A DNA stretch of 64,000 nt. It comes from Caulobacter sp. Root343. GTDB taxonomy: Bacteria; Pseudomonadota; Alphaproteobacteria; Caulobacterales; Caulobacteraceae. The stretch spans positions 1,001,126-1,065,125 of the forward strand of contig NZ_LMDF01000007.1 of the NCBI RefSeq assembly GCF_001425745.1, in the 5' to 3' direction. This document shows positions 1 to 7,822 of the stretch, one piece after another (position 1 is the first letter of the stretch; every line of letters begins with the position of its first letter). A model generated the notes under the pieces. That model saw only the letters and a program-made list of their open reading frames with translations. It searched no databases and was not told where the DNA came from. The position numbers and the translations under genes are program-made.

Positions 1-1473
1 GACCGCGCTCGGGTAGTTGGGCGCTTCCCGGGTGATCATCACGTCGTGGACGTGGCTTTCACGCAGGCCGGCGCCGGTGATGCGGACGAACCTGGCCCGC
101 TTCTGGAGTTCGGCGATGGTCGGCGCGCCGACATAGCCCATGGCCGCCCGTAGACCGCCGACCAGCTGGTGCAGCACCGGCGAGATCGGCCCCTTGAACG
201 GGGTCTGGCCTTCGATACCTTCCGGCACCAGCTTGAAGTTGTCCGTCACTTCCTTCTGGAAGTAGCGATCGGCCGAGCCGCGGGCCATGGCGCCCACCGA
301 ACCCATGCCGCGATAGCTCTTGTACGAGCGGCCCTGGTAGAGGAACACCTCGCCGGGCGCCTCTTCGGTGCCAGCGAACATCGAGCCCATCATGGCGGTC
401 GAGGCCCCGGCCGCGATGGCCTTGGCCAGGTCGCCCGAATATTTGATGCCGCCGTCGGCGATGATCGGCACGCCGCTCTCGCGGCCGGCGCGGACGGCTT
501 CCATGATCGCGGTCAGCTGCGGCACGCCCACGCCCGCGACGATGCGGGTGGTGCAGATCGAGCCCGGGCCGATGCCCACCTTCACCGCGTCGGCGCCGGC
601 GTCGATCAGGGCGCGGGCGGCGTCGTAGGTGGCGATGTTGCCGGCCACGATCTGGACGCGGTTGGCCTCGCGCTTCAGGCGCGAGACCGCCTGAGCGACC
701 TGGCTGGAGTGGCCGTGGGCGGTGTCGATGACGACGACGTCGACGCCGGCGTCCACTAGGCCCATCGAGCGCTCGAAGCCGGCGTCGCCGACGGTCGAGG
801 CCGCGCCGACCAGCAGGCGGCCCTTGTCGTCCTTGGCGGCCAGCGGATGGGCCTGGGCCTTCTCGATGTCCTTGACCGTGATCAGGCCAACGGCGCGATA
901 GGCGTCGTCGACGACGATCAGCCGTTCGATCTTGTGCTTGCGCAGCAGCTCGCGGGCCTCGCGCTGATCGACGCCTTCGGCGACGACGATCAGGTTTTCG
1001 CGGGTCATGATCGCCGAGGCCGGGACGCCGGCGTCGCTCTCGAAGCGCATGTCGCGGTTGGTGACGATGCCGACCAGCTTGCCGCTGCCCCGCTCGACCA
1101 CCGGGAAGCCCGAGATCTTGCGACGCGCCGTGATCTCACGAATCTCGGCCAGGGTGGTGTCGGGATGGATGGTCAGCGGATTGATGACCATGCCGCTTTC
1201 GTAGCGTTTGACCTCGCGAACCTGGTCGGCCTGCTCCTCGTTGGTCAGGTTGCGGTGCAGGATGCCCAGACCGCCGGCTTGCGCCATGGCGATGGCGAGG
1301 CGGCTTTCGGTCACGGTGTCCATCGCGGCGGACACAAGCGGAATGTTCAGACTGATTTCACGCGTGAACCGAGTCTCGGTCGTCACCTGGGTAGGCATGA
1401 CGTCGGACGGGCCGGGTTCGAGCAAAACGTCGTCGAAGGTAAGCCCTTCGCGAATCTCCATCGGAGTCTCCAT
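1..1473 (-). CDS. guaB: IMP dehydrogenase (3' end outside window)
   Basis: Catalyses NAD-dependent oxidation of IMP to XMP, the committed step of guanine nucleotide synthesis, in the cytosol. The 491 visible codons cover nearly the whole usual length (about 490). The translation shows the (beta/alpha)8 barrel with a CBS-domain pair inserted at roughly residues 100-210, the catalytic-loop motif GPGSICTT with its cysteine at residue 307, and the phosphate-binding GSMFAGTEEAPGE. It ends at NYPSAV at the window edge, so only a few residues are missing. The start is ATG at 1473 (METP..); an in-frame ATG four codons later (MEIREGL) fits the family start equally well. The gene is transcribed toward the window edge. 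Confidence 0.97.
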   Translation of the reverse strand, partial: METPMEIREGLTFDDVLLEPGPSDVMPTQVTTETRFTREISLNIPLVSAAMDTVTESRLAIAMAQAGGLGILHRNLTNEEQADQVREVKRYESGMVINPLTIHPDTTLAEIREITARRKISGFPVVERGSGKLVGIVTNRDMRFESDAGVPASAIMTRENLIVVAEGVDQREARELLRKHKIERLIVVDDAYRAVGLITVKDIEKAQAHPLAAKDDKGRLLVGAASTVGDAGFERSMGLVDAGVDVVVIDTAHGHSSQVAQAVSRLKREANRVQIVAGNIATYDAARALIDAGADAVKVGIGPGSICTTRIVAGVGVPQLTAIMEAVRAGRESGVPIIADGGIKYSGDLAKAIAAGASTAMMGSMFAGTEEAPGEVFLYQGRSYKSYRGMGSVGAMARGSADRYFQKEVTDNFKLVPEGIEGQTPFKGPISPVLHQLVGGLRAAMGYVGAPTIAELQKRARFVRITGAGLRESHVHDVMITREAPNYPSAV

Positions 1474-1601
1474 TTTGCGGCGCGGATATAGCCGTGAGGC
1501 CGGCCGTTGTCGACCCGCCGCAGGTGCGAAATGGAGATGAATCTTTCTCCGCCGAGCGGAGGGCGGCGCCGGGCGCGTCGCCCGACACCGCTGAACGACC
1601 C

Positions 1602-1799
1602 TTAAACCGGCTTGGCGCCCGGCGTACCGCACTTGGCGAACTTGCCCTTGGCGTCCTTGCACTTGGTCGGCTTGGCCGGCGCGGCGGCCGGGCACTTGGT
1701 GAACTTACCCTTGGCGTCCTTGCAGGGGGCGGCGGAGGCGACGCTCGCGCCCGACAGGGCGATGGCGAAGGCGACGGCGATACTCAGGGACTTGGACAT
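1602..1799 (-). CDS. Small secreted protein with two CKDAKGKF repeats
   Basis: A 65-residue protein of unknown function. Residues 1-23 form a clear Sec signal peptide (MSKSLS.. hydrophobic core, cut after ASA). The mature part is about 42 residues and consists mostly of two copies of CKDAKGKF-x-KC joined by an Ala/Pro/Lys linker, giving four cysteines and strong positive charge. The DNA repeats too: 33-nt copies at 1629-1661 and 1692-1724 differ at two bases. Paired cysteines suggest disulfides after export. Short secreted proteins with this CKDAKGKF element occur in proteobacteria, from memory, without a known role. It is a single gene between guaB and rlmE, reading the same way. Confidence 0.75.
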   Translation of the reverse strand: MSKSLSIAVAFAIALSGASVASAAPCKDAKGKFTKCPAAAPAKPTKCKDAKGKFAKCGTPGAKPV

Positions 1800-1955
1800 G
1801 GGTAAGCCTCTTCATGAAACGCGAGATGCGCTCATCAAGGCTCACGCCTGTTCTCCCCGCCTCGCAAGAGACTGAAATGTAAATTTCCCTGCCAAAACAA
1901 CATCTAATGAGCGAGATCGTGATTTTCCGCAACCCTTGCGAAAGCTCGCCGGCGA

Positions 1956-2666
1956 TCAGCGCGCCTTGAACCCCGTCGCGACCAGGAAGACCTCGGAGCT
2001 ATCCTGACGGCTGGCCTTGGGCTTGAAGTGCTGGACCTTGTCGAAATGGCGCTTCAGGCGGCCAATCACCTCGGCCGTCTCGCCGCCCTGGAAGGCCTTG
2101 GCGACGAAGGCTCCGCCGGGCTTGAGAACGTCGATGGCGAACTCGGCGCCGATCTCGATCAGGCCGACGATGCGCAGGTGGTCCGTCTCGCGATGTCCAA
2201 CGGTATTGGGGGCCATGTCCGACATGACCAGATCCGGCGCGCCGCCCAGCAGTTCCAGAAGCTTGGGCGGACAGTCGTCGTCGGTGAAGTCCATCTCCAG
2301 GATGTGGGCTGGAGCCACCGGATCGACCGGCAGCAGATCGACGCCCACCAGGTCGGTGACGCCGCGTTCGACGGCGATCTGCAGCCAGCCGCCCGGCGCG
2401 CAGCCCAGATCGATGACCTTCGCGCCCTTCCTGAAGAAGTGGAACTTCTCGTCGATCTCGCTGATCTTGAAGGCCGCGCGGCTGCGATAGCCCAAGGCGC
2501 GGGCCTTGGCCGAGAACGGGTCGTTGATCTGGCGCTCCAGCCAAGCCTGCTGGCTGGGCGTTCGGCCGTAGGCGGTCTTCAAGCGCGCGGGCTTGGCCCG
2601 GCCGCCTTCGGTTCCCCCGGACGGCGGCTTGACCATGCGCTTGCGGGGCGGTTCTTCGTCGCTCAT
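1956..2666 (-). CDS. rlmE: 23S rRNA 2'-O-ribose U2552 methyltransferase RlmE (FtsJ/RrmJ)
   Basis: Uses S-adenosylmethionine to methylate the ribose of U2552 in the 23S A-loop, a late step of 50S assembly. The 236-residue protein has a basic N-terminal tail (residues 1-40) followed by the FtsJ Rossmann fold. The SAM motif VIDLGCAPGGW lies at residues 84-94. The family's K-D-K-E catalytic tetrad is visible at K67, D150 (VMSDMAP), K190 (FVAKAFQGG) and E225 (SSEVFLV). The ATG overlaps the stop of the upstream phosphatase gene as ATGA, so the two are translationally coupled. Confidence 0.96.
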   Translation of the reverse strand: MSDEEPPRKRMVKPPSGGTEGGRAKPARLKTAYGRTPSQQAWLERQINDPFSAKARALGYRSRAAFKISEIDEKFHFFRKGAKVIDLGCAPGGWLQIAVERGVTDLVGVDLLPVDPVAPAHILEMDFTDDDCPPKLLELLGGAPDLVMSDMAPNTVGHRETDHLRIVGLIEIGAEFAIDVLKPGGAFVAKAFQGGETAEVIGRLKRHFDKVQHFKPKASRQDSSEVFLVATGFKAR

Positions 2667-3769
2667 GCGGCTTCCGGCTTCTTCGAGGCGCCGCCGCGAC
2701 GACGCCGGCGCGGGCGTCGCTGCTGATCGGACATCAGGGACATCAGGAGCCCCTCTCTAAGCCCTCGGTCGGCGACACGCACGCGCGAACATGGCCACAG
2801 CTCCTGCACGGCGCGCAGGATCGCCGCGCCGGCCAGGACGAGATCCGCCCTGTCCGCGCCGATGCACGGCTCCCGGGCCCGCTCGACGGCGGTGAGGCCT
2901 AGCAGCCGATCGGACGCCACGTCACAGTCGGTGCGGTCCATCCAGAGACCGTCGACCACATTGCGGTCGTAGCGCGGCAGGCCCAGATGCAGGCCGGCCA
3001 GGCTGGTGATCGCGCCCGACGTGCCGACCAGATGCGCCCTGCCCTCGGCGAACACTTGGCGCATCGGCTCGGCGTGCGGGAAGGCCTCGATCCGCGCCTT
3101 GACGTCGTCGACCATGGCCCGGAACCAGCGCTCGTCGGCCCGTTCGCCTTCAGGGAAGCGCTCGGCCAAGGTGACGACGCCCACGGGAATCGACAGCCAA
3201 GCCTTGATCGGCAGTTTCCAGGCAGCGAACTGGCGCGGCTTGGCGTCGAGGCCGCCGCCCTTCAGGTCCACCCAAGAGAGCTCGGTCGAGCCGCCGCCGA
3301 CATCGACCACCAGGGCCGCATCCTGCTCGCGGTCGAACAGGCTCATGCAGCCGGCGACGGAAAGTTGGGCCTCCTCGCGCGGACTGATGATCTGCAGCTT
3401 GAGGCCAGTCTCCTCGTGGACCCGGCGCACGAAATCGGGACCATTGGTCGCGCCCCGGCAGGCCTGGGTGGCCACGGCCTTGACCCGCAGCACCTTGCGA
3501 CGACGGATCTTCTCGGCGCAGACCTTTAGGGCCGCCAACGAACGGTCCATGGCCGCCTCGGACAGCTGACCGGTCTGCGACAATCCCTCGCCCAGACGTA
3601 CGATGCGGGAATAGGCCTCGACGACGCGGAATCCGCGTGGCGTGGGCGTGGCCACCAGCAGGCGGCAGTTGTTGGTCCCCAGGTCGAGCGCCGCGTAACA
3701 CGCAGACTCTTCCGGAGACCGCCGGCGCCGACTCGGGGGGGCGCCGGGCGCGCGCGGCGCCTCCGACAT
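2663..3769 (-). CDS. Ppx/GppA family phosphatase
   Basis: An actin/Hsp70-fold phosphatase acting on polyphosphate or the guanosine pentaphosphate alarmone. From the chosen ATG it is 368 residues, about the size of the short family members that lack the C-terminal HD domain of long Ppx/GppA. Motifs: the first phosphate loop YAALDLGTNNCRLLVA near residue 26, the second DVGGGSTELSW, and HLVGTSGAITSLAGLH. The C terminus is a basic tail (QQRRPRRRRRGG). An upstream in-frame GTG at 3817 would add 16 residues; ATG 3769 starts closer to the conserved fold. Overlaps rlmE by four bases. Substrate choice between polyP and pppGpp cannot be read from the sequence. Confidence 0.88.
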   Translation of the reverse strand: MSEAPRAPGAPPSRRRRSPEESACYAALDLGTNNCRLLVATPTPRGFRVVEAYSRIVRLGEGLSQTGQLSEAAMDRSLAALKVCAEKIRRRKVLRVKAVATQACRGATNGPDFVRRVHEETGLKLQIISPREEAQLSVAGCMSLFDREQDAALVVDVGGGSTELSWVDLKGGGLDAKPRQFAAWKLPIKAWLSIPVGVVTLAERFPEGERADERWFRAMVDDVKARIEAFPHAEPMRQVFAEGRAHLVGTSGAITSLAGLHLGLPRYDRNVVDGLWMDRTDCDVASDRLLGLTAVERAREPCIGADRADLVLAGAAILRAVQELWPCSRVRVADRGLREGLLMSLMSDQQRRPRRRRRGGASKKPEAA

Positions 3770-3930
3770 GGTCTCTACTACCTGTCTCGCAGGCGCCGCG
3801 AACGCGCGACGCCTCACTTCGAGTCGACCATAGCATGGTGTTCGCGCGCCGGAAGGCGCCCGCTTGTCTTCCGGGTTCGGAGGTCTATCCGTTCAGGTTT
3901 CAGTCAGGTGCGCCTGCTATCCTTAACGCC

Positions 3931-4260
3931 ATGGATTCGAGACTCGCCAAATTCGCGATCGGACAGGTCGTCAGGCACCGCATCTTCCCGTTTCGGGGCG
4001 TGGTGTTCGACGTCGACCCCGTGTTCGCCAATACGGAAGAGTGGTGGCAGTCGATCCCCGAAGACATCCGGCCCAAGAAGGACCAACCCTTCTACCATCT
4101 GCTGGCCGAGAACGACGACAACAGCTACGTCGCCTATGTCTCCGAGCAGAACCTGCTGCCCGACAACAGCGGCGAGCCGGTCGGCCATCCGCAGACCGCG
4201 GTGATCTTCGAGTCGTTCGATCACGGGCAGTACAAGCTTCGCCCCCGGATTTCCCACTAG
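3931..4260 (+). CDS. hspQ: Heat shock protein HspQ (YccV family)
   Basis: A 109-residue member of the HspQ / hemimethylated-DNA-binding YccV family. Recognisable elements are the N-terminal KFAIGQVVRHRIFPFRGV, the central FDVDPVF...EEWW and the C-terminal PFYHLLAENDDNSYVAYVSEQNL. In E. coli the family member was linked to DnaA stability and in Yersinia to Lon specificity; the role here is inferred only from the family. The ATG at 3931 places the conserved fold at residue 5, so longer upstream starts are unlikely. The gene diverges from the phosphatase gene across about 160 bp. Confidence 0.93.
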   Translation: MDSRLAKFAIGQVVRHRIFPFRGVVFDVDPVFANTEEWWQSIPEDIRPKKDQPFYHLLAENDDNSYVAYVSEQNLLPDNSGEPVGHPQTAVIFESFDHGQYKLRPRISH

Positions 4261-4341
4261 GCAGAACGTCTATCCGCTGATCCGCCCTTTTGACGCAAAC
4301 TCCGAACAGCTTTTGCGAATTTCGGGGCGTAGCGTCATTGC

Positions 4342-5226
4342 ATGAGCGGAGATGGTTTTAGCGACGGGCCGCCCCCGGGCGCTCGCCCCGATTGGACGAT
4401 CGACCAGGACTGGGAGAACTACTCCCAGGCTGAGCATGACGTCTGGATCACCCTGTACGAGCGCCAGGCCGACATGCTGCATGGCCGCGCCTGCGACGAA
4501 TTCCTGCGCGGCCTGGACGCGCTGGACCTGCACCGCACGGGCATCCCCGACTTCAACCGCATCAACGAAGAGCTCCAGCGCCTGACCGGCTGGAGCGTGG
4601 TGGCCGTGCCGGGCCTGGTGCCGGACGAGGTGTTCTTCGATCATCTGGCCAACCGTCGCTTCCCGGCCGGCCAGTTCATCCGCAAGGCGGACCAGCTGGA
4701 CTATCTGCAGGAACCGGACATCTTCCACGACGTCTTCGGCCACGTGCCGATGCTGACCGACCCGACCTTCGCCGACTACATGCAGGCCTACGGCCAGGGT
4801 GGTCAGCGCGCCTTGGGCCTGGGCCGCCTGGCCAATCTGGCCCGCCTCTACTGGTACACGGTGGAGTTCGGCCTGATGAACACGCCAGCGGGCCTGCGCA
4901 TCTACGGAGCCGGTATCGTCTCGTCGCGCGCGGAGTCGATCTTCGCGCTGGACGATCCCTCCCCCAATCGCATCGGCTTCGATCTGGAACGGGTGATGCG
5001 CACCCTCTATCGGATCGACGACTTCCAGCAGGTCTATTTCGTGATCGATTCGATCCAGACCCTGCAGCAGGTCACCCTGCGCGACTTCGCCGCCCTCTAC
5101 GCCCGGCTGGCCGGCGCCACGGACATCGGCGTCGCCGAGATTGCTCCCGGCGACGCCGTCATCACGCGCGGCACCCAGGCCTATGCGAAGGCCGGCGGGC
5201 GGCTGGCGGCCTTCTCGGCCGGCTGA
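4342..5226 (+). CDS. phhA: Phenylalanine 4-monooxygenase
   Basis: Pterin-dependent, iron-containing hydroxylase converting phenylalanine to tyrosine, the entry to Phe catabolism. The 294-residue length matches bacterial monodomain enzymes without a regulatory ACT domain. The iron ligands of the facial triad are visible: H129 and H134 in FHDVFGHVPML and E175 in WYTVEFGLM. Conserved GAGIVSS and the PDEVFFDHLANRRFP region are also present. No pterin carbinolamine dehydratase (phhB) or regulator phhR lies next to it. The last 46 bases overlap the 3' end of the converging acyltransferase gene. Confidence 0.97.
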   Translation: MSGDGFSDGPPPGARPDWTIDQDWENYSQAEHDVWITLYERQADMLHGRACDEFLRGLDALDLHRTGIPDFNRINEELQRLTGWSVVAVPGLVPDEVFFDHLANRRFPAGQFIRKADQLDYLQEPDIFHDVFGHVPMLTDPTFADYMQAYGQGGQRALGLGRLANLARLYWYTVEFGLMNTPAGLRIYGAGIVSSRAESIFALDDPSPNRIGFDLERVMRTLYRIDDFQQVYFVIDSIQTLQQVTLRDFAALYARLAGATDIGVAEIAPGDAVITRGTQAYAKAGGRLAAFSAG

Positions 5227-6395
5227 CCTCGCAGGCCGAACAGGATCCGCACGCCCGGGATGCGTCGCACGATCTCATAGGTCGCGAAGCAGCCGGCGAA
5301 GGTGGCGACGACCAGGATCGCGCCCTCCAGCCCCTGGGGCAGGCCCAGCTTGGCCAGGTGATGCGCCATGACCACGATCAGGGTCTGATGCACCAGGTAG
5401 AATGGGAACACGCCCAGGGTCAGGTAGCGCAACGCCGGCCCGCCTTTGGTCAGGTGCTTGGCCCCGAAGCCCAGGATGGCGACGATCGCGCACCAGGTGT
5501 CGGCGGCGAAGACGAAGCGCATGGCGAGCTTCAGTTGCGGCGCCGGGATCGGCGTGTCGTTGCGATAGGTCCAGACATAGGCCGACCAGGCGACCCAGGC
5601 GGCGACGGCGACGGCCAAGGCCGGCCAGCGCACGGCCGTCAGGCGATCGCGCAGAACCTCTGACTTGGCCAGGCCGAAACCCAGCAGGAACGCGCTGAAC
5701 GAAACGGCATGGACATAATGGTCGCCGACCAGGGCGTGGGTCTCGCCGAACTTGGCGTAGAGGGTGGCGCGCATCATGCCCAGGAACAGCACCGGCCAGA
5801 CGAACAGGCCAACGCCCTTCAGCAGCCGCTCGGCGGCGGCCTGGATGTGTTGACCGGCCTTCTTCCAGATCACCAGCATGACGGCCAGAACCAGGGTGTA
5901 GAACAGCAGGTAGGCGACGAACCACATGTGATTCCAGGTCGGCGTGATCAGGCACTCGCCGTCCGCCCCGCACCAGTGGCCCGAGGCCGTGACGTAGCGA
6001 ACCCAGAAGTTGTCGACGCTTAGGGCCGTGCCCGGGTGGGCGGCGATATATTCGACGACCTGGTAATAGGATTGCGGCGGCACGATCACGAACATCGCGA
6101 ACAGCAGTGGCGGCAGCAGTCGCGCGATGCGAGCGACGGTCAGTTTTCCCACCGGGGTCTTGTCGGCCATGAACCGTGTCGCCGCGCCCGAGACCAGGAA
6201 AAGCAAGGTGAGGCGCCAGGGATTGGTCATCAGCATGAAGGGCATGAGGCCCTCCACGATATGCGGGGTCTTCACGTGCCATTCCCACGGCACGTAGAAC
6301 ATGCCGGTATGGTAGAGGATCAGCAGGAAGAATGCGCCGACCCGAATCCAGTCGAGGTCGTAGCGGCGGTCGAGGGGTAAGGCGGTCGTGGTCAT
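5181..6395 (-). CDS. Acyltransferase 3 family membrane protein
   Basis: A 404-residue integral inner-membrane protein of the acyltransferase-3 (OafA/OpgC-like) family, which transfers acyl groups to sugars, glucans or lipids. The N terminus holds the family signature: RRYDLDWIRVGAFFLLILYH with the first transmembrane helix and the conserved histidine. About ten hydrophobic segments follow. The best start is ATG 6395 (MTTTALPLDRR); a longer frame to 6458 adds residues that do not look like the family. The substrate cannot be read from the sequence. It is transcribed away from the LytTR regulator next to it, and its 3' end overlaps phhA by 46 bp. Confidence 0.85.
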   Translation of the reverse strand: MTTTALPLDRRYDLDWIRVGAFFLLILYHTGMFYVPWEWHVKTPHIVEGLMPFMLMTNPWRLTLLFLVSGAATRFMADKTPVGKLTVARIARLLPPLLFAMFVIVPPQSYYQVVEYIAAHPGTALSVDNFWVRYVTASGHWCGADGECLITPTWNHMWFVAYLLFYTLVLAVMLVIWKKAGQHIQAAAERLLKGVGLFVWPVLFLGMMRATLYAKFGETHALVGDHYVHAVSFSAFLLGFGLAKSEVLRDRLTAVRWPALAVAVAAWVAWSAYVWTYRNDTPIPAPQLKLAMRFVFAADTWCAIVAILGFGAKHLTKGGPALRYLTLGVFPFYLVHQTLIVVMAHHLAKLGLPQGLEGAILVVATFAGCFATYEIVRRIPGVRILFGLRGQPAEKAASRPPAFA

Positions 6396-6530
6396 GAAGA
6401 GGCGTCCGGCTTGAAAAGCGATGCTGACGACGTGCCCCGCACCGCGTCGAGCGGCCAAGCGCCGGGGGATCAGCGGCCGCTGCCTGGGACGACCGGAAAA
6501 GCGCCAGGGACGAGCGGCGGCCTTTTCGGG

Positions 6531-7331
6531 ATGACCGGCGAGGAGCGCCTCTGGCTAGGCCGGGCCTGGCTTCTCGGCGCCTGCCTGATCAGCGCGATCG
6601 CCGTCGTCAATGTGCTGACCATCCAGCACGACGCACCCAGGCTGGGCGTCCTGCCGCCGTCGATCTGGGAGGCCAGCAGCGCATTCGTCACCCTGGCGAT
6701 CTTCGCCGTTCCCGCCGGAATGGCGCTGTGGATGATCCGAACCCGGCCGCGCTGGTGGATCGCGCTTCCGGCGCACCTGCTGGCGGTGTTGGCTTACTCG
6801 GTGCTGCACGTCTCGGGTTTCGTGGCCCTGCGCAAGCTGGCCTATGTCGCCCTGCTGCGCGAGCGCTACGTGTTCGGACCGCTGTCCACCGAGTTTCCCT
6901 ACGAATTCCGCAAGGACATGATGGCCTATGGCCTGGCCTCGATCATCTATTGGCTGGCCCTGCATCGGGGCGGCCAGAAGCCCGCTCCACAGGCTATGGC
7001 GACTTCGCCCGCCACCTTCGACATCCAGGACGGCGCGCGAATGATCCGCGTACCCGTCGCCGACATCTTGGCCGTGCGATCGGCCGGCAACTATGTCGAG
7101 TTCGTCCTGGCCGAAGAGCGCCGACCGCTGATGCGTTCATCGTTGAGCGCGGTGTCGGAACAGTTGGCGCGGCATGGCTTCGTGCGCAGCCACAAGTCCT
7201 GGCTGGTCAACAAGGCTCGGGTCACGGGCCTGAAGCCGGAAGGCTCGGGTGACTACGCCGTGGAACTGGGGGCGCTGGAAGTTCCCTTGTCGCGGCGTTT
7301 TCCCGAGGCCCTGGCGGCGCTGAGGGACTAG
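6531..7331 (+). CDS. Membrane-bound LytTR-type transcriptional regulator
   Basis: A 266-residue protein from ATG 6531. The N-terminal part contains about four hydrophobic helices (LGRAWLLGACLISAIAVV; FVTLAIFAVPAGMALWMI; WWIALPAHLLAVLAYSVLHV; DMMAYGLASIIYWLAL). The C-terminal ~100 residues form a LytTR DNA-binding domain (RMIRVPVADILAVRSAGNYVEFV..., RSHKSWLVNKARV). There is no receiver domain, so it should sense a membrane or envelope cue directly. The frame is open upstream to a TTG at 6411 with an AAGAGG before it, which would add a Gly/Pro/Thr-rich 40-residue tail; the true start is uncertain. It diverges from the acyltransferase gene and converges on the GNAT gene with a 4-bp overlap. Confidence 0.85.
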   Translation: MTGEERLWLGRAWLLGACLISAIAVVNVLTIQHDAPRLGVLPPSIWEASSAFVTLAIFAVPAGMALWMIRTRPRWWIALPAHLLAVLAYSVLHVSGFVALRKLAYVALLRERYVFGPLSTEFPYEFRKDMMAYGLASIIYWLALHRGGQKPAPQAMATSPATFDIQDGARMIRVPVADILAVRSAGNYVEFVLAEERRPLMRSSLSAVSEQLARHGFVRSHKSWLVNKARVTGLKPEGSGDYAVELGALEVPLSRRFPEALAALRD

Positions 7332-7822
7332 AGCAGCAGCCCCATCAGGATGTCGTCCTCGAAGCGGCCGTCCGGCAGTCGCCCGCGCGCCACCTGCCGC
7401 CCCTCGTGCTGGAAGCCGAGCCGCTCATAGAGCCGCACGGCGCCGGGATTGCCCGCGCCGGCCGCCAGCTCGATGCGCAGGATCGGCGGGTTCATCGTCC
7501 GCGCCTTGGCGATCAGCGCCTCGAACAACCTGGAGCCGATCCCCTGCCCCTGCCGCTCCGGATGAACCGCCACGGTCAAGCCGCCCAGCACGTGGGCGAA
7601 GATCGCCGGGACCTCGCGCTTGGCGTGGATCTCGCCGCAGACGAAGCCGTCGACCTCGACCGCGACCAGGCAGATGTCGGCCCCGATAGCGCCATCTGCG
7701 TAGGCGGGCGTCACCTCCTCGGGCGCGCGGGCCAGGGCGCCCGGCGTGACGGCGGCGGCCTTGTGCAGGGCGACGATGGCGTCGCGGTCGCCGGAAACGG
7801 CGGGTCGGATCGAGAAGCTCAC
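7328..7822 (-). CDS. GNAT family N-acetyltransferase
   Basis: A 164-residue GCN5-type acetyltransferase. The acetyl-CoA pyrophosphate loop is visible as HPERQGQGIGSRLFEALI, followed by the NPGAVRLYERLGFQHEGRQ strand-helix typical of the fold's end. The start is GTG 7822 and overlaps the astB stop as GTGA, so this is the last gene of the AST operon. The acceptor is unknown; position suggests an amine or amino acid related to arginine catabolism, but this is inference only. It is distinct from astA, whose fold is related but longer. Confidence 0.85.
   Translation of the reverse strand: MSFSIRPAVSGDRDAIVALHKAAAVTPGALARAPEEVTPAYADGAIGADICLVAVEVDGFVCGEIHAKREVPAIFAHVLGGLTVAVHPERQGQGIGSRLFEALIAKARTMNPPILRIELAAGAGNPGAVRLYERLGFQHEGRQVARGRLPDGRFEDDILMGLLL

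Noticed and set aside
1800..1955. Possible riboswitch between the small secreted gene and rlmE
   Set aside because: The region is short, AT-rich in part, and shows no conserved riboswitch core or stable nested stems.
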